From Verrucomicrobiia bacterium (GTDB taxonomy: Bacteria; Verrucomicrobiota; Verrucomicrobiia; Verrucomicrobiales; DEV007), in the NCBI GenBank assembly GCA_030425385.1, contig JAUIAH010000001.1, positions 558,001 through 622,000 of the forward strand: DNA of 64,000 nt. Reading direction: 5' to 3'. The notes under the pieces were generated by a model, which saw nothing but the letters and a program-made list of their open reading frames with translations, had not been told where the DNA came from and ran no database searches. Made by a program: the position numbers and the translations under genes. Positions 46,066-55,139 of the stretch are shown here, in pieces. Position 1 is the first letter of the stretch. Each line of letters opens with the position of its first letter.

Positions 46066-47778
46066 ATGAAGTTCGCTTTCCTTTCGACGATCGTGCTACT
46101 CGCTTATCTGTGTGGAGCCGATGCAGAGATCCACGCGCTGCCTTCGGGTCATGGTCTCGCCCAAGCCTATCCCTATGACCAGGACCTCACTTCCCATCCG
46201 GCAGTGATCTTTGCAGAGACCTTTGAAGATCCTAACTACGCCGAACGCTGGGATGAGGTGCGGGACCACGATGAGAAAGTGCTCGCATTGGTGCATCCGG
46301 AGGATCACCGCCTAGGAGAGGCCGCTCTCCAGGTCCGCGGGGATTTGGCCCATAACACCGGTGGCGGATTGACCAAATGGTTCGCCTCGGCGCCCACGGT
46401 TTATATCCGCTTCTATACGAAATTTGCTCCCGATGCCGACTACATTCATCATTTCGTGACACTGCGCGCAAACAAAGGGCTGCAGGGCAAGGATCGCTGG
46501 TCGGGATTCGGAGGCGCTGGCAATCTGCCTGACGGCGACCTCCGCTTTTCCACCGCCTTGGAGCCGTGGGGGAATTGGGGCAAATGGCCCGCACCTGGTC
46601 GATGGAATTTCTACAGTTATTGGCATGAAATGGAGGCTTCGCCCGATGGGAAGTATTGGGGTAATAGCTTCAAACCTGAAGAAGTGCCTAATATTACTAA
46701 GGGAGAATGGATCTGTTGTGAGTTCATGCTGAAGCATAATACGCCGGGTGTTCCTGATGGTGAGCAGGCCTTTTGGATCGATGGAAAGCTCTTGGGACAT
46801 TGGAAGGATATTTCCTGGCGCACGTCGCCAACGCTGTGGGCCAATGCCTTGACTTTGGAGGCTTATATCACGGATCGGTGGACTAAACACCCGATCAATC
46901 GAGTCACCTTCGATAACCTTGTGGTGGCTCGTGATTATATCGGTCCGGTTGTGACCGAGCCAGCGGAGCCGACCGATTTCGTGCGCTTTGTCGATCAACC
47001 AGATCAAGCGACTCTGGAAGTGGCCAGCGTTTCCTATGGCCGCGAGGACGGCGTCACCGTGGATTTGGTCGGAGCCGTTCACGTGGGTGATGCAGCCTAT
47101 TATGCCATGCTCAACGAGCGGTTTCGAGCGTATGATCGAGTGCTTTATGAGATGGTCGGTGACCCCAATGCAGCTCCGCCTGTCGAGGTGGAGGCGGGCG
47201 CCACAATGGTGCGGGGTATGCAACGTGGCATGATGCGTCTGCTAGATCTCGCTTATCAGCTCGATGCCATCGATTACACGCCTGAGAATTTCGTCCATGC
47301 AGACCTTACTTATGAGGAGTTCTCCAAACTTCAGGAAGAGCGGGGTGAAACGATGTTCACGCTGATTCAGAATGCCATGAAGCGGCAGTTGGAAATGGAT
47401 CCGGAGGAGATCCCTGAAGTTGGGGTGGGTGACCTTTTCCGGGCGTTCACAGGGGGCGACCAATCAAGTGCGCTTAAATTGCTCGTGGCGAAGCAGTTTG
47501 ATGAAATGGAATCGCTGCTTGCGGGGGCCGAAGAAGGGAGCGGCACCGTGATCCTGACCGGCCGCAACGAACGCGTGATAGACATTCTAAATGAGCAGAT
47601 CGAGGAGGGCGAAGAGCGCTTGGCGATCTTCTACGGTGCCGCCCACTTTGTGGGAATTGAAGAACTCTTGCTAGAACTCGGCTTTCACAAGAAAAGCCAC
47701 GAGTGGATGGTCGCATGGGACATTCCCAAGCCAGAGGTGAAGAAGCGTGGAAGCTTGCTCGATTTCTTTCAATTCTGA
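46066..47778 (+). CDS. Secreted fusion: polysaccharide-lyase-like jelly roll plus TraB/PrgY/GumN-like domain
   Basis: The 570-aa protein has a signal peptide (MKFAFLSTIVLLAYLCGADA). Residues about 35-305 form a lyase-like beta domain (YIRFYTKFAPDADYIHHFV, GEWICCEFMLKHNTPG, QAFWIDGK, NRVTFDNLVVARDYIGP), closest in feel to PL14-type jelly rolls. Residues about 320-560 match the TraB/PrgY/GumN group: VDLVGAVHVGDAAYYAML near the start and IFYGAAHFVGIEELLLELGF near the end, carrying the paired Gly-x-x-His motifs that this clan uses for metal. I know no described protein joining these two domains, and the second half usually stands alone. Polysaccharide binding plus a periplasmic hydrolase is inference. 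Confidence 0.82.
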   Translation: MKFAFLSTIVLLAYLCGADAEIHALPSGHGLAQAYPYDQDLTSHPAVIFAETFEDPNYAERWDEVRDHDEKVLALVHPEDHRLGEAALQVRGDLAHNTGGGLTKWFASAPTVYIRFYTKFAPDADYIHHFVTLRANKGLQGKDRWSGFGGAGNLPDGDLRFSTALEPWGNWGKWPAPGRWNFYSYWHEMEASPDGKYWGNSFKPEEVPNITKGEWICCEFMLKHNTPGVPDGEQAFWIDGKLLGHWKDISWRTSPTLWANALTLEAYITDRWTKHPINRVTFDNLVVARDYIGPVVTEPAEPTDFVRFVDQPDQATLEVASVSYGREDGVTVDLVGAVHVGDAAYYAMLNERFRAYDRVLYEMVGDPNAAPPVEVEAGATMVRGMQRGMMRLLDLAYQLDAIDYTPENFVHADLTYEEFSKLQEERGETMFTLIQNAMKRQLEMDPEEIPEVGVGDLFRAFTGGDQSSALKLLVAKQFDEMESLLAGAEEGSGTVILTGRNERVIDILNEQIEEGEERLAIFYGAAHFVGIEELLLELGFHKKSHEWMVAWDIPKPEVKKRGSLLDFFQF

Positions 47779-47789
47779 GAGGGGATGGG

Positions 47790-48470
47790 TTAAACGGTCA
47801 CTTCGGCCACAGGTACGGTGAGGCGCACGCTGCGTTTCCCCCAATCAATGCGGGCCACGCTCGCTGGGGCAATATTCCGTTCTTGAGTACTTTGCAGGAG
47901 GCCACCTTCTTTGGTGACAATATTCAGGAGGCGCTTGGTGTCCCAATCGATATCGAATTGCTCGACCTCTCCAAGGTCAACGTCATTGGCAGCGAGGACA
48001 TGATAACCCTCCACCTCGGAGGTTGATCGGACGTGGCACGCTTCGATTTCCTGCAGAGCTTGGTCGTGAGCTGCCTGCTCCTCAGGTGTTGGGGGCATGA
48101 GATTGGCAGAATCTCCAATTCCCCACGCCACGCTTCCCAACCAGTAGGGCGATTCCTTGTAATAGGACGCATACTCGATTTCATAGCGGCGGGACACGGG
48201 CGCATCCTTGTCGAGAGGGGGACAATCTTCAATGGCTTCCTTGGTGAGCGTGCACGGAATCTCGCCATCGTTGAGTGCATGCGGAGTGATCAGTAGTGTG
48301 TGTGGCATGACCAAGACGCAACGCTCTGAGAGCCAACTTCCGGTATCTACCACGGCATAGCGAATCGTCCATTGAGCGTCGTCAAATAGGAGGTCTTTGA
48401 CTTTACCAAGCTTCGTGCCGTTGGGATCCGACACGGCCGTTCCAATAAGGTCTTTCGTGTTTAGTTTCAT
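47790..48470 (-). CDS. PRC-barrel domain protein (two barrels)
   Basis: A long frame opens upstream, but the PRC-barrel begins at MKLNTKDLIGTAVSDPNGTKLGKVKDLLFDD, so I start there for 226 aa. A second PRC-like unit lies near residues 155-225 (GYHVLAANDVDLGEVEQFDID...RSVRLTVPVAEVTV). The middle is EYASYYKESPYWLGSVAWG. PRC barrels bind RNA, proteins or the photosynthetic reaction centre; stand-alone forms often accompany stress genes. It is 52 nt downstream of the baeRF gene on the same strand and probably co-transcribed. Confidence 0.9.
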   Translation of the reverse strand: MKLNTKDLIGTAVSDPNGTKLGKVKDLLFDDAQWTIRYAVVDTGSWLSERCVLVMPHTLLITPHALNDGEIPCTLTKEAIEDCPPLDKDAPVSRRYEIEYASYYKESPYWLGSVAWGIGDSANLMPPTPEEQAAHDQALQEIEACHVRSTSEVEGYHVLAANDVDLGEVEQFDIDWDTKRLLNIVTKEGGLLQSTQERNIAPASVARIDWGKRSVRLTVPVAEVTV

Positions 48471-48522
48471 AAGATGGGTGTGCTTGTGGTTCGTTAGGTT
48501 TCGTTGATGCCTTGGAATGTCG

Positions 48523-49665
48523 TTACCAGCGGAGCTTAGCCATGATATCGGCACGCTTAGGGATCTGGTTAGCTTCGAGAAAGAAGACTTCCGCACCGTT
48601 CTCGAGCCCAAGGCGCGCAGCGGTTTCGTAGAGGTCCGCTTTTGCCAGAGGTGAGGTTTCCTCAACGGTTGAGCCATCCGCTTCGTGGATCCCCCATCGA
48701 TGGCTGTCCGTGGGAACAATGAGCGTTTCAATGCGGCCCTGACTGGCTGATGTGATGATCTCGTCGAGATCGGTTGAGATGGTGTCGGGAGCTTCTTGTT
48801 TCGCCAGACGCAGTAAGGTGCGTTTCTGACTCTCAATGAAATCCGACTTCAATAAGTCCGTCGCCTTCCGGTGGAGCGTGTCGAGGGTCGTGTGCTCGGG
48901 GTTGCCCTCAAGGTAGGCCTCACTGAGGTGGGCATATTCATTGATGTCGCGATAAATGGATTCGTAGCGCGTGTCGCCAGCAATGAGTAGCGGCCAATCG
49001 GAGTTCCCCAGTGCCGCGCAGAGCGCCTGGTTGATCTCTTTGAAGAAGGTCTTCAAGTGTGGCCGATCGACCTTGAGGTGGCTTTCCGCTGCGGAGGCTG
49101 CGAAAGAATCTGGTGGGTAGCCGAGACGGTCCATCGCTTCCTCATAGCTAGCCGGCAGCCCAACGACTTCGACCTCACGGATTCCCAATGCGGAACCTCG
49201 CAACAACTGGACTTCGTGCTGGCTCAGCTTGAGCAGGTGATAGGCGTCCACGTTGGCTGCGAGTGCCATGAGCGGTTTGAGATGATAGCGTGAGGAAATC
49301 ACCACCAGAGGCGTGAAGGCTTTCTTCACGGAGATCATTTCCATGCCGCCGCCTGAGATGAAGAGGGCCAAACCGCCCTCTTGGTGATTCCAAAAGTCAT
49401 CATTGCCCTGCGTCTTAGTTAGGGCAGTGATTTCCTTGAGAAGGGCCTCGGCACATTCGTCTTCGACCCCTGCTTCCGCTAATCGCTCTCGCGCGGTTTG
49501 CAGGAGGACCTTCAATTGAATTCTCGCCTGATCGGCCTCGGCTGGGAGGCGTCCAGCGGGCTGGTAGATCGAAATGTGAGGGGAGTCGCCCTCCTCCTCC
49601 AACAGACGGCTGAGCAATGACGTGAGGGTTGAGACTCGTTGCGTGGTATGCTGGGTCGTGTCCAT
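48523..49665 (-). CDS. Bacterial archaeo-eukaryotic release factor (baeRF) family protein
   Basis: The 380-aa protein matches the baeRF group (bacterial homologues of eRF1/Pelota). It has an opening domain with LLEEEGDSPHISIYQPAG and the typical DFWNHQEGGLALFISGGG. The C-terminal half has NSDWPLLIAGDTRYESIYRDIN and EIITSASQGRIETLIVPTDSHRWGIHEADG, ending in EVFFLEANQIPK. The GGQ peptide-release loop is not evident. Proteins of this clan bind the ribosomal A site. A role in ribosome rescue or hibernation is inferred. ATGs at 49701 and 49689 are alternative starts. It pairs with the PRC-barrel gene. Confidence 0.85.
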   Translation of the reverse strand: MDTTQHTTQRVSTLTSLLSRLLEEEGDSPHISIYQPAGRLPAEADQARIQLKVLLQTARERLAEAGVEDECAEALLKEITALTKTQGNDDFWNHQEGGLALFISGGGMEMISVKKAFTPLVVISSRYHLKPLMALAANVDAYHLLKLSQHEVQLLRGSALGIREVEVVGLPASYEEAMDRLGYPPDSFAASAAESHLKVDRPHLKTFFKEINQALCAALGNSDWPLLIAGDTRYESIYRDINEYAHLSEAYLEGNPEHTTLDTLHRKATDLLKSDFIESQKRTLLRLAKQEAPDTISTDLDEIITSASQGRIETLIVPTDSHRWGIHEADGSTVEETSPLAKADLYETAARLGLENGAEVFFLEANQIPKRADIMAKLRW

Positions 49666-49808
49666 GCCGCATTGGGGAGCAACGAGCATGCCGCTTGCCA
49701 TCGTGCTGGCCTAACTTAATGGTTATCAATGCTTTGGGGCATTCCTGGCGGTTGCCATCTTGCCTGGCAATTCATGCGGATCGCAAGGCGTGGCGGGAGC
49801 TGTCTGGC

Positions 49809-49851
49809 AGCCTGCAAGCCCCGTGGCCAAGCAGTGAGCGTGCGGCAGGCT
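49809..49851 (+). other. Possible structured leader of the TerC gene
   Basis: AGCCTGC (49809) and GCAGGCT (49845) form a perfect 7-bp stem enclosing about 29 nt, 64 nt before the terC start; a further 6-bp inverted repeat TTGCCA/TGGCAA lies at 49752-49770. TerC genes are often preceded by the Mn2+-sensing yybP-ykoY riboswitch. I could not match its conserved core here, so this is only a structured leader. Confidence 0.25.
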
Positions 49852-49914
49852 TGCATTTCGAAACGAAAACGCGAGGATTTGAGCCGAGCTCGCCGATCTC
49901 TTCCCCTTCCAATC

Positions 49915-50646
49915 ATGCCTGATGCCATTGCTACGCTTGCGCTGTTGTTAGCCCTAGAGCTTGTGCTCGGCGTTGATAACATTGTGGTCATCTCGATCAT
50001 TGTTTCACGCTTGCCGGAGGAAGCGCGGAAGAAGGCTCGTTTCATTGGCCTTTCGTTAGCATTGGTGGCGCGGTTGGTGATGGTGGCTGGCGCTTCCCTC
50101 CTGCTCTCAATGACGGACCCGCTGGTGTGGAAGCTTTCAGTCCGAGATCTGATCCTCCTGCTGGGAGGTGCGTTTCTGCTTTGGAAAGCGATTCGGGAAA
50201 TTCACCACACGGTGGAACTCATCGAAGATCGGGAGCCGGTGAAGGCGGATCCAAAGAAGGCTTTCGCGTCGGCCATCGCCGTCATTGTGGCGGTGGACAT
50301 TGTCTTTGCGTTGGACTCCGTTATCACGGCGGTGGGAATGACCGATAACCTCACGGTGATCGCGTTGGCCGTCATCCTATCGTTTATCGTCATCCTCTTC
50401 GCCGCGGAGCCCATTGGAGAGTTTGTGCTGCGCAATCCCACCTTCAAGATTCTAGCACTTTCCTTCCTCATTACCATTGGTATCGTGCTGATCTTGGAGG
50501 CCTTTCATCACGACGTTCCCAAGGCCTACATCTACCTGCCCATGGGCTTCGCCACCGGCATCCAACTGCTTCAGTGGCGGCTATTCCGCAACCAGGCTCG
50601 CCAACAGGTCGGCGCTGGGGACGGATCCTCGACGGATCCACAATGA
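49915..50646 (+). CDS. TerC family integral membrane protein
   Basis: The frame extends upstream, but MPDAIATLALLLALELVLGVDNIVV is the typical family N-terminus, so I start at 49915 (243 aa). Seven hydrophobic segments are visible, with the paired acidic motifs ELVLGVDNI and VFALDSVITA that form the presumed metal path. Members export Mn2+ or support metalation of secreted enzymes (Alx/MeeF/YkoY relatives). A basic loop (LPEEARKKARF) follows the first helix. It converges with pntB (9 nt apart). Confidence 0.93.
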   Translation: MPDAIATLALLLALELVLGVDNIVVISIIVSRLPEEARKKARFIGLSLALVARLVMVAGASLLLSMTDPLVWKLSVRDLILLLGGAFLLWKAIREIHHTVELIEDREPVKADPKKAFASAIAVIVAVDIVFALDSVITAVGMTDNLTVIALAVILSFIVILFAAEPIGEFVLRNPTFKILALSFLITIGIVLILEAFHHDVPKAYIYLPMGFATGIQLLQWRLFRNQARQQVGAGDGSSTDPQ

Positions 50647-50655
50647 ACCGATCAC

Positions 50656-52047
50656 TTAGTCTTCAAACTGGCTGACCAGTGCGGACACGGTGGACTTGGC
50701 ATCACCGTAGAGCATGCGGCAGTTTTCCCGGAAGAAGAGGGTATTGACGAGGCCGGAGAAGCCCGCGCCTTGGCCACGCTTGAGCGCATAGACGGTCTTG
50801 GCTTCGTACACATTGATAATGGGCATCCCGTAGATCGGACTGCTTTCGTCTTCAGACGCGGCCGGGTTGACGACGTCATTGGCACCGATGACGATGGCCA
50901 CATCAACGGTTGGCATGAGGGGGTTCACCGCGTCCATCTCACAGAGCTGCTCATAGGGTACATCGGCTTCCGCTAACAGCACGTTCATGTGGCCGGGCAT
51001 GCGGCCGGCGACGGGATGGATGGCGTAACGAACCTCCGCTCCGTTGTCTTCCAGGATGCTGCCTAACTCTTTCACCGCGTGCTGTGCTTGCGCCACTGCC
51101 ATGCCGTATCCTGGCACCACCACCACGCTCTTGGCAGCCTCGAGAACATAGTAGGCGTCTTCAACGCTACTGGCTTTCATTTCCCCTTCGGTCGCCGCAC
51201 CGGTCTTGGTCGTGCTGCCACCGAACCCGCTAAAGAACACGTTGCCCAGGGTCCGGTTCATCGCCTTGCACATGATGACGGTCAGGATGAGTCCACTGGC
51301 CCCCACCAAACACCCCGCCACGATGAGGACGTTATTAAAGATGACGAATCCAGCGGCGGCTGCGGCGAGGCCAGAGCAACTATTGAGGAAAGAGATCACC
51401 ACCGGCATATCGCCTCCGCCGATGGGAATGACGCCGAGCACGCCGAGACCAAGCGCGAGAATCATGATGAGAGCAAAGAGCCCGACTCCGAGCCAGCCAC
51501 CCATGTTCATGCACAGGATGGCTCCGAGAACGACTAACACTAGCAGGATACCAGCATTGATCAGATTGTGTTGAGGGAGAATGGTGGGACTTCCCGATAC
51601 CTTCCCGGAGAGCTTGAGGTAGGCGACCAAGCTGCCGGTGAAGGTGACGCCACCGATGAGGACCGTGAGCACGATGACTGCCGCCGTGAAGAGCGGATAA
51701 TCGTAGACCCAGCCGATCTTCTCTGCACGGGCGAACTCAGCCCACCCCACGAGAAGACTGGCAAGACCACCAAAGCCGTTGAAGAGAGCCACCAACTCTG
51801 GCATCCCTGTCATTTGCACACGTTTGGCAGCGATGGCCCCAATGGCAGCGCCAATGACAATGCCAGCGAGGATGAGGCCGTAGTGAAGGATGCCCTTGTT
51901 GAGCAAGGTCACGACGACTGCGAGAAGCATGCCCAGAGAAGAGAGCAAATTACCACGGCGTGCCGTCGTGGCGTTGCCCAGCATCTTAATGCCGAAGATG
52001 AAGAGAATGGACGCCGCTATGTAGGCGATGTTGATGAACCACAGCAT
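50656..52047 (-). CDS. pntB: NAD(P) transhydrogenase, beta subunit
   Basis: The 463-aa protein has about nine membrane helices to residue 270 and a C-terminal NADP-binding dIII domain with VVVPGYGMAVAQAQHAV, HPVAGRMPGHMNVLLAEADVPY and VIVIGANDVVNPAA. With the alpha subunits it couples inward proton flow to hydride transfer from NADH to NADP+. It ends the pntAA-pntAB-pntB cluster with a 20-nt gap to pntAB and 43 nt between the alpha pair. Confidence 0.97.
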   Translation of the reverse strand: MLWFINIAYIAASILFIFGIKMLGNATTARRGNLLSSLGMLLAVVVTLLNKGILHYGLILAGIVIGAAIGAIAAKRVQMTGMPELVALFNGFGGLASLLVGWAEFARAEKIGWVYDYPLFTAAVIVLTVLIGGVTFTGSLVAYLKLSGKVSGSPTILPQHNLINAGILLVLVVLGAILCMNMGGWLGVGLFALIMILALGLGVLGVIPIGGGDMPVVISFLNSCSGLAAAAAGFVIFNNVLIVAGCLVGASGLILTVIMCKAMNRTLGNVFFSGFGGSTTKTGAATEGEMKASSVEDAYYVLEAAKSVVVVPGYGMAVAQAQHAVKELGSILEDNGAEVRYAIHPVAGRMPGHMNVLLAEADVPYEQLCEMDAVNPLMPTVDVAIVIGANDVVNPAASEDESSPIYGMPIINVYEAKTVYALKRGQGAGFSGLVNTLFFRENCRMLYGDAKSTVSALVSQFED

Positions 52048-52067
52048 GATCGTGAGGCAGTCTTAAC

Positions 52068-52364
52068 TTAGGACTTGTTAGAATCTTTCTTCTTAAACAT
52101 CCCCAACATCCGATCCGTGACGAGATAGCCTCCCACCACATTGACGGTAGCCAGGACGAGGGCGGCAAAGCCTAACCACGAAACGATGGCGCCACCATCG
52201 CTGGTGCCCGTGGCGAGCAGCGCGCCTACGATCGTGATCCCTGAAATGGCATTGGAACCAGACATCAAGGGGGTGTGCAATTGTGAGGGTACTTTGGAAA
52301 TGAGTTCGAACCCGAGGAAAGCCGCGAGGACGAAGGTGAAGAGCAGGAGAATGAGTGCTTCCAT
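52068..52364 (-). CDS. pntAB: NAD(P) transhydrogenase, alpha-2 subunit
   Basis: The 98-aa protein has three membrane helices (LILLLFTFVLAAFLGFELI, SGITIVGALLATG, LGFAALVLATVNVVGGYLV) and the conserved VPSQLHTPLMSGSNAISGI segment. In enterobacteria this part is fused to alpha-1. Here it is a separate gene, the three-subunit form found in Rhodospirillum and many other lineages. Confidence 0.95.
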   Translation of the reverse strand: MEALILLLFTFVLAAFLGFELISKVPSQLHTPLMSGSNAISGITIVGALLATGTSDGGAIVSWLGFAALVLATVNVVGGYLVTDRMLGMFKKKDSNKS

Positions 52365-52407
52365 GATGTGTTAGAAAAGTAATGAGCGTCAGCGGTCTAG
52401 CCTCAGG

Positions 52408-53544
52408 CTAGCCGTCGTTGCGGAAACGTTCGTGAACCACCTTGCCACCGTGCGTGATCACGCACCCTTTGAGAATCTCGTCCTCCATGTCCAATTTCAG
52501 GCGTTTGGCTTCGGCATCCCAGAAATGCTCCACGAAATTCGTCAAGTTGGCGGAATACATCTGGCTGGCATGCTGCGGGACCCGGCATTCCAATTTGCCG
52601 TGCCCGATGATGCGCACGCCGTTCGCCGTCGTGATCTCTTCGTCCAGAACGGTGCCCTCCACATTGCCGCCACCTTCCGCCGCGAGATCGACGATCACGC
52701 TTCCGGGGCGCATCCCTGCAACCATCTCTTTAGTGATAATGACAGGCGCTTTGCGGCCGAACAATTTGGCGGTCGTGATGACAATGTCAGAGCGCTCGCA
52801 AACTTTGGCCATGCCCTGGCGCTGCTTCTCGATCTGTTCCGGTGTCAACTCTTTGGCATAGCCCTGGGCCGTCTGACCCGTCTCGCCGACATCGATCTTG
52901 ACAAACTTTGCTCCCAACGACTTCACCTCGGTTTCCACCACGGGACGCGTGTCAAAGGCATCCACACGGGCACCCAGGCGCTTGCCTGCCGTCGCAATGG
53001 CCTGCAAGCCAGCGACGCCCACCCCCACGATAAAGACGCGAGAAGGCGAAAGCGTCCCCGCAGGCGTCATCATCATGGGAAAGATCTTCGGCAGGCGATC
53101 CGCCGCCAGGATCACCGCTTGGTAGCCAGCGAGCGACGCCTGCGAGCTCAAGGCGTCCATCTTCTGTGCCAACGTGCTCCGCGGCATCATCTCCAGACTG
53201 ACCGCCGTCACCTCTTGCGAAGCGAATTGCCCCATCAACGCCTTCTCATTAAATGGATCCAGGAAGCTCAGGTGAATGGCCCCTTTCTTAAGCGCGCCGA
53301 CCTCGTCCTCAGGTGGTTTGCCCACGCGAAAGACAATGTCAGCATCTGCCAGAGCCGCACGCCGATCCGGAGCGATCAGAGCGCCTGATTCTTCGTAGGC
53401 TGCATCCGGCCAGGACGCGCGTTCACCGAGACCCGTCTCAACAGAGACCTTAGCTCCAAGTTTCACCAAACGGGCGACCATTTCCGGAACCAAAGCGGCT
53501 CGGGTCTCTCGGGGATCAGTCTCCTTGGGAGCGAAGATATGCAT
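52408..53544 (-). CDS. pntAA: NAD(P) transhydrogenase, alpha-1 subunit (NAD-binding)
   Basis: The 378-aa soluble protein is the dI domain: MHIFAPKETDPRETRAALVPE at the start, the Rossmann turn VFIVGVGVAGLQAIATAGKRLGA, the Q/R mobile-loop region (YAKELTPEQIEKQRQGM), and MVAGMRPGSVIVDLAAEGGGN. It binds NAD(H) and docks on dIII. It is first in the leftward pnt cluster, divergent from the small membrane-protein gene across 109 nt. Confidence 0.95.
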   Translation of the reverse strand: MHIFAPKETDPRETRAALVPEMVARLVKLGAKVSVETGLGERASWPDAAYEESGALIAPDRRAALADADIVFRVGKPPEDEVGALKKGAIHLSFLDPFNEKALMGQFASQEVTAVSLEMMPRSTLAQKMDALSSQASLAGYQAVILAADRLPKIFPMMMTPAGTLSPSRVFIVGVGVAGLQAIATAGKRLGARVDAFDTRPVVETEVKSLGAKFVKIDVGETGQTAQGYAKELTPEQIEKQRQGMAKVCERSDIVITTAKLFGRKAPVIITKEMVAGMRPGSVIVDLAAEGGGNVEGTVLDEEITTANGVRIIGHGKLECRVPQHASQMYSANLTNFVEHFWDAEAKRLKLDMEDEILKGCVITHGGKVVHERFRNDG

Positions 53545-53653
53545 GGGACGGTGACCTAAGCTGAAATCGGGCCAGATGCGAGCGGAAACCCAGGGGTTTC
53601 GTGCTCTGTGAACCGGGAGTTGCTGAGCGCTTTTCCATCGTCAACGATCATCT

Positions 53654-54172
53654 ATGAAATCGTCTCAAAGGGACGCGCCCTTCTCCGTTTTATCAGTCAT
53701 TAAATGGGCGAGATTTCTTCTGATAGGAGTTGTGATAGTTGGACTGGTAGCATGGCAACGGCTCCCAGAGCCGGTAGCCCTGACAGAGTTCACTCCAGCG
53801 CTCCTAGAGGCGATGGCTGATCAAGGGCAGATCGTTTCAGAATCATCGATCGCTGCCCACTTGATCACAGATGTTCGTATGCCAATGGGCGCGCGGTGTT
53901 CGAGAACATTGCGAGCCTTGGGGAGGCAGGGTGAATGGGAAGAGAAATGTTGGAGACTTGAGATCGGGAAGGCCCAAGTTTCATTGAGGGTGCATTTGCT
54001 CCAGAACATGGTTTGGTTTGTCGAGGCGAATAGAGATTTCCATCCAACTGGGCGAGCTTTCGTTCACGAGATCCGTGCGAGGTTTCCTAAATTGAGTATC
54101 CGAGAATTGGCAACAAATGCTCCCGGTGTGATCCCAGCTACGATTCCATCCAATGAAGATACCGGTGCTTAA
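53654..54172 (+). CDS. Small membrane-anchored protein, unknown
   Basis: The 172-aa protein has one N-terminal membrane helix (FLLIGVVIVGLVAWQ) followed by a soluble domain outside or in the periplasm with a Cys pair (ARCSRTLRALG, EEKCWRLEIG). I do not recognise the fold. Its last 20 nt overlap the start of the DUF2071-like reading frame, so the two were translated together. The pair is divergent from pntAA. Confidence 0.7.
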   Translation: MKSSQRDAPFSVLSVIKWARFLLIGVVIVGLVAWQRLPEPVALTEFTPALLEAMADQGQIVSESSIAAHLITDVRMPMGARCSRTLRALGRQGEWEEKCWRLEIGKAQVSLRVHLLQNMVWFVEANRDFHPTGRAFVHEIRARFPKLSIRELATNAPGVIPATIPSNEDTGA

Positions 54173-54882
54173 AGGCGTGATTCGGCGACGGCTCTTGCTG
54201 AATTACCGGGTGACTCCAAAGGTGGTGCAGGCATTCCTGCCCTCGTTTCCGACCTCAGTTGGTTCGAGGGTGGGCGATTGCGGGCATTTGTCTCATTCGA
54301 CTGGAGATGATTCGACCGAAAGGACTGCCGAGTTTCTTGGGCATTGCGAGTGAGAATTCCGCACACCGAATAGCCGTGGAATGGGAGGACGTGGATGGAA
54401 AGGTGACCGCAGGGGTCTTCGTGCCACGACGCGATACCGATTCGCGGCTGAATGCGCTTGCGGGTGGCCGTTTGTTTCCAGGTATCCACCATCTTTCTGC
54501 CTTTAAAATCGAGGATCAGGGAGGGCGCATTGCCATGCGAATCGACGCAAAGGACATCAAGGCTCCGCTTATAAATCTGCAAGCGCGCGAGACGACTGCC
54601 TTTCCACCAGCGTCAGTCTTTGAATCCGTCGAGGAATCATCCAGCTTCTTTGAAGCAGGGTGTGTGGGGTATTCTTCTCGACCGGATTCCTGCCAGTTGG
54701 ACGGTCTTCGGCTGCACGTGCCATAGTGGCAGGTGGCGCCCTTGGCCGTTGAGCGGATTCAATCGGCTTTCTTTGATGATCCCGCGGTATTCCCCGAGGG
54801 CAGCATCCGTTTCGACCATGCCCTCCTCATGCGCGACATGGCCCACGAATGGCATTCCGAAGATCCGATGGTGGCCGGCTGA
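54153..54882 (+). pseudogene. Broken DUF2071 (YqjF-like) gene
   Basis: The original frame reads MKIPVLKGVIRRRLLLNYRV and on to FLPSF. Removing one C at 54249-54250 restores RPQLVRGWAIAGICLIRLE, the conserved second strand of DUF2071. That frame continues through RRDTDSRLNALAGGRLFPG and FFEAGCVGYSS, then meets an amber stop at 54724-54726. Beyond it the same frame goes on with WQVAPLAVERIQSAFFDDP, FDHALLMRDMAHEWH and a final TGA at 54880. So one +1 insertion and one nonsense codon interrupt an otherwise complete gene of about 240 codons. Real decay is favoured because both lesions are simple, but sequence error is possible. Confidence 0.8.
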
Positions 54883-55031
54883 ATGGATGTTAGATGAGAT
54901 CGTTCCATATGGCACTGTTAGAGTCTATAGGAGCCCAGCGTTGACGCCCTGGCGGTAATCCTTCTCCCCTTCCCATAAACTTAGGCCAGATGGGGGTTGC
55001 GCTCCTCCACATTCTGTTAGTGAGACCCTCT

Positions 55032-55139
55032 GGACACCTGGGGCTGAAAGTCCCAAAGAGCAAAGCCAAGGGCTTCAGCCTTGGGAATGACAAGCCAGAG
55101 AATAGTGCCCTGAAGGGCACGAGAGCCGCTTGGTGACTG
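55032..55139 (+). repeat. Intergenic hairpin-rich repeat, copy 1
   Basis: This 108-nt unit is about 95% identical to copy 2. It contains a CCAAGG/CCTTGG hairpin around a TTCA-containing loop and a GCCC-TGAA-GGGC palindrome at 55107-55118. No gene reads through it with any support. Confidence 0.8.
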
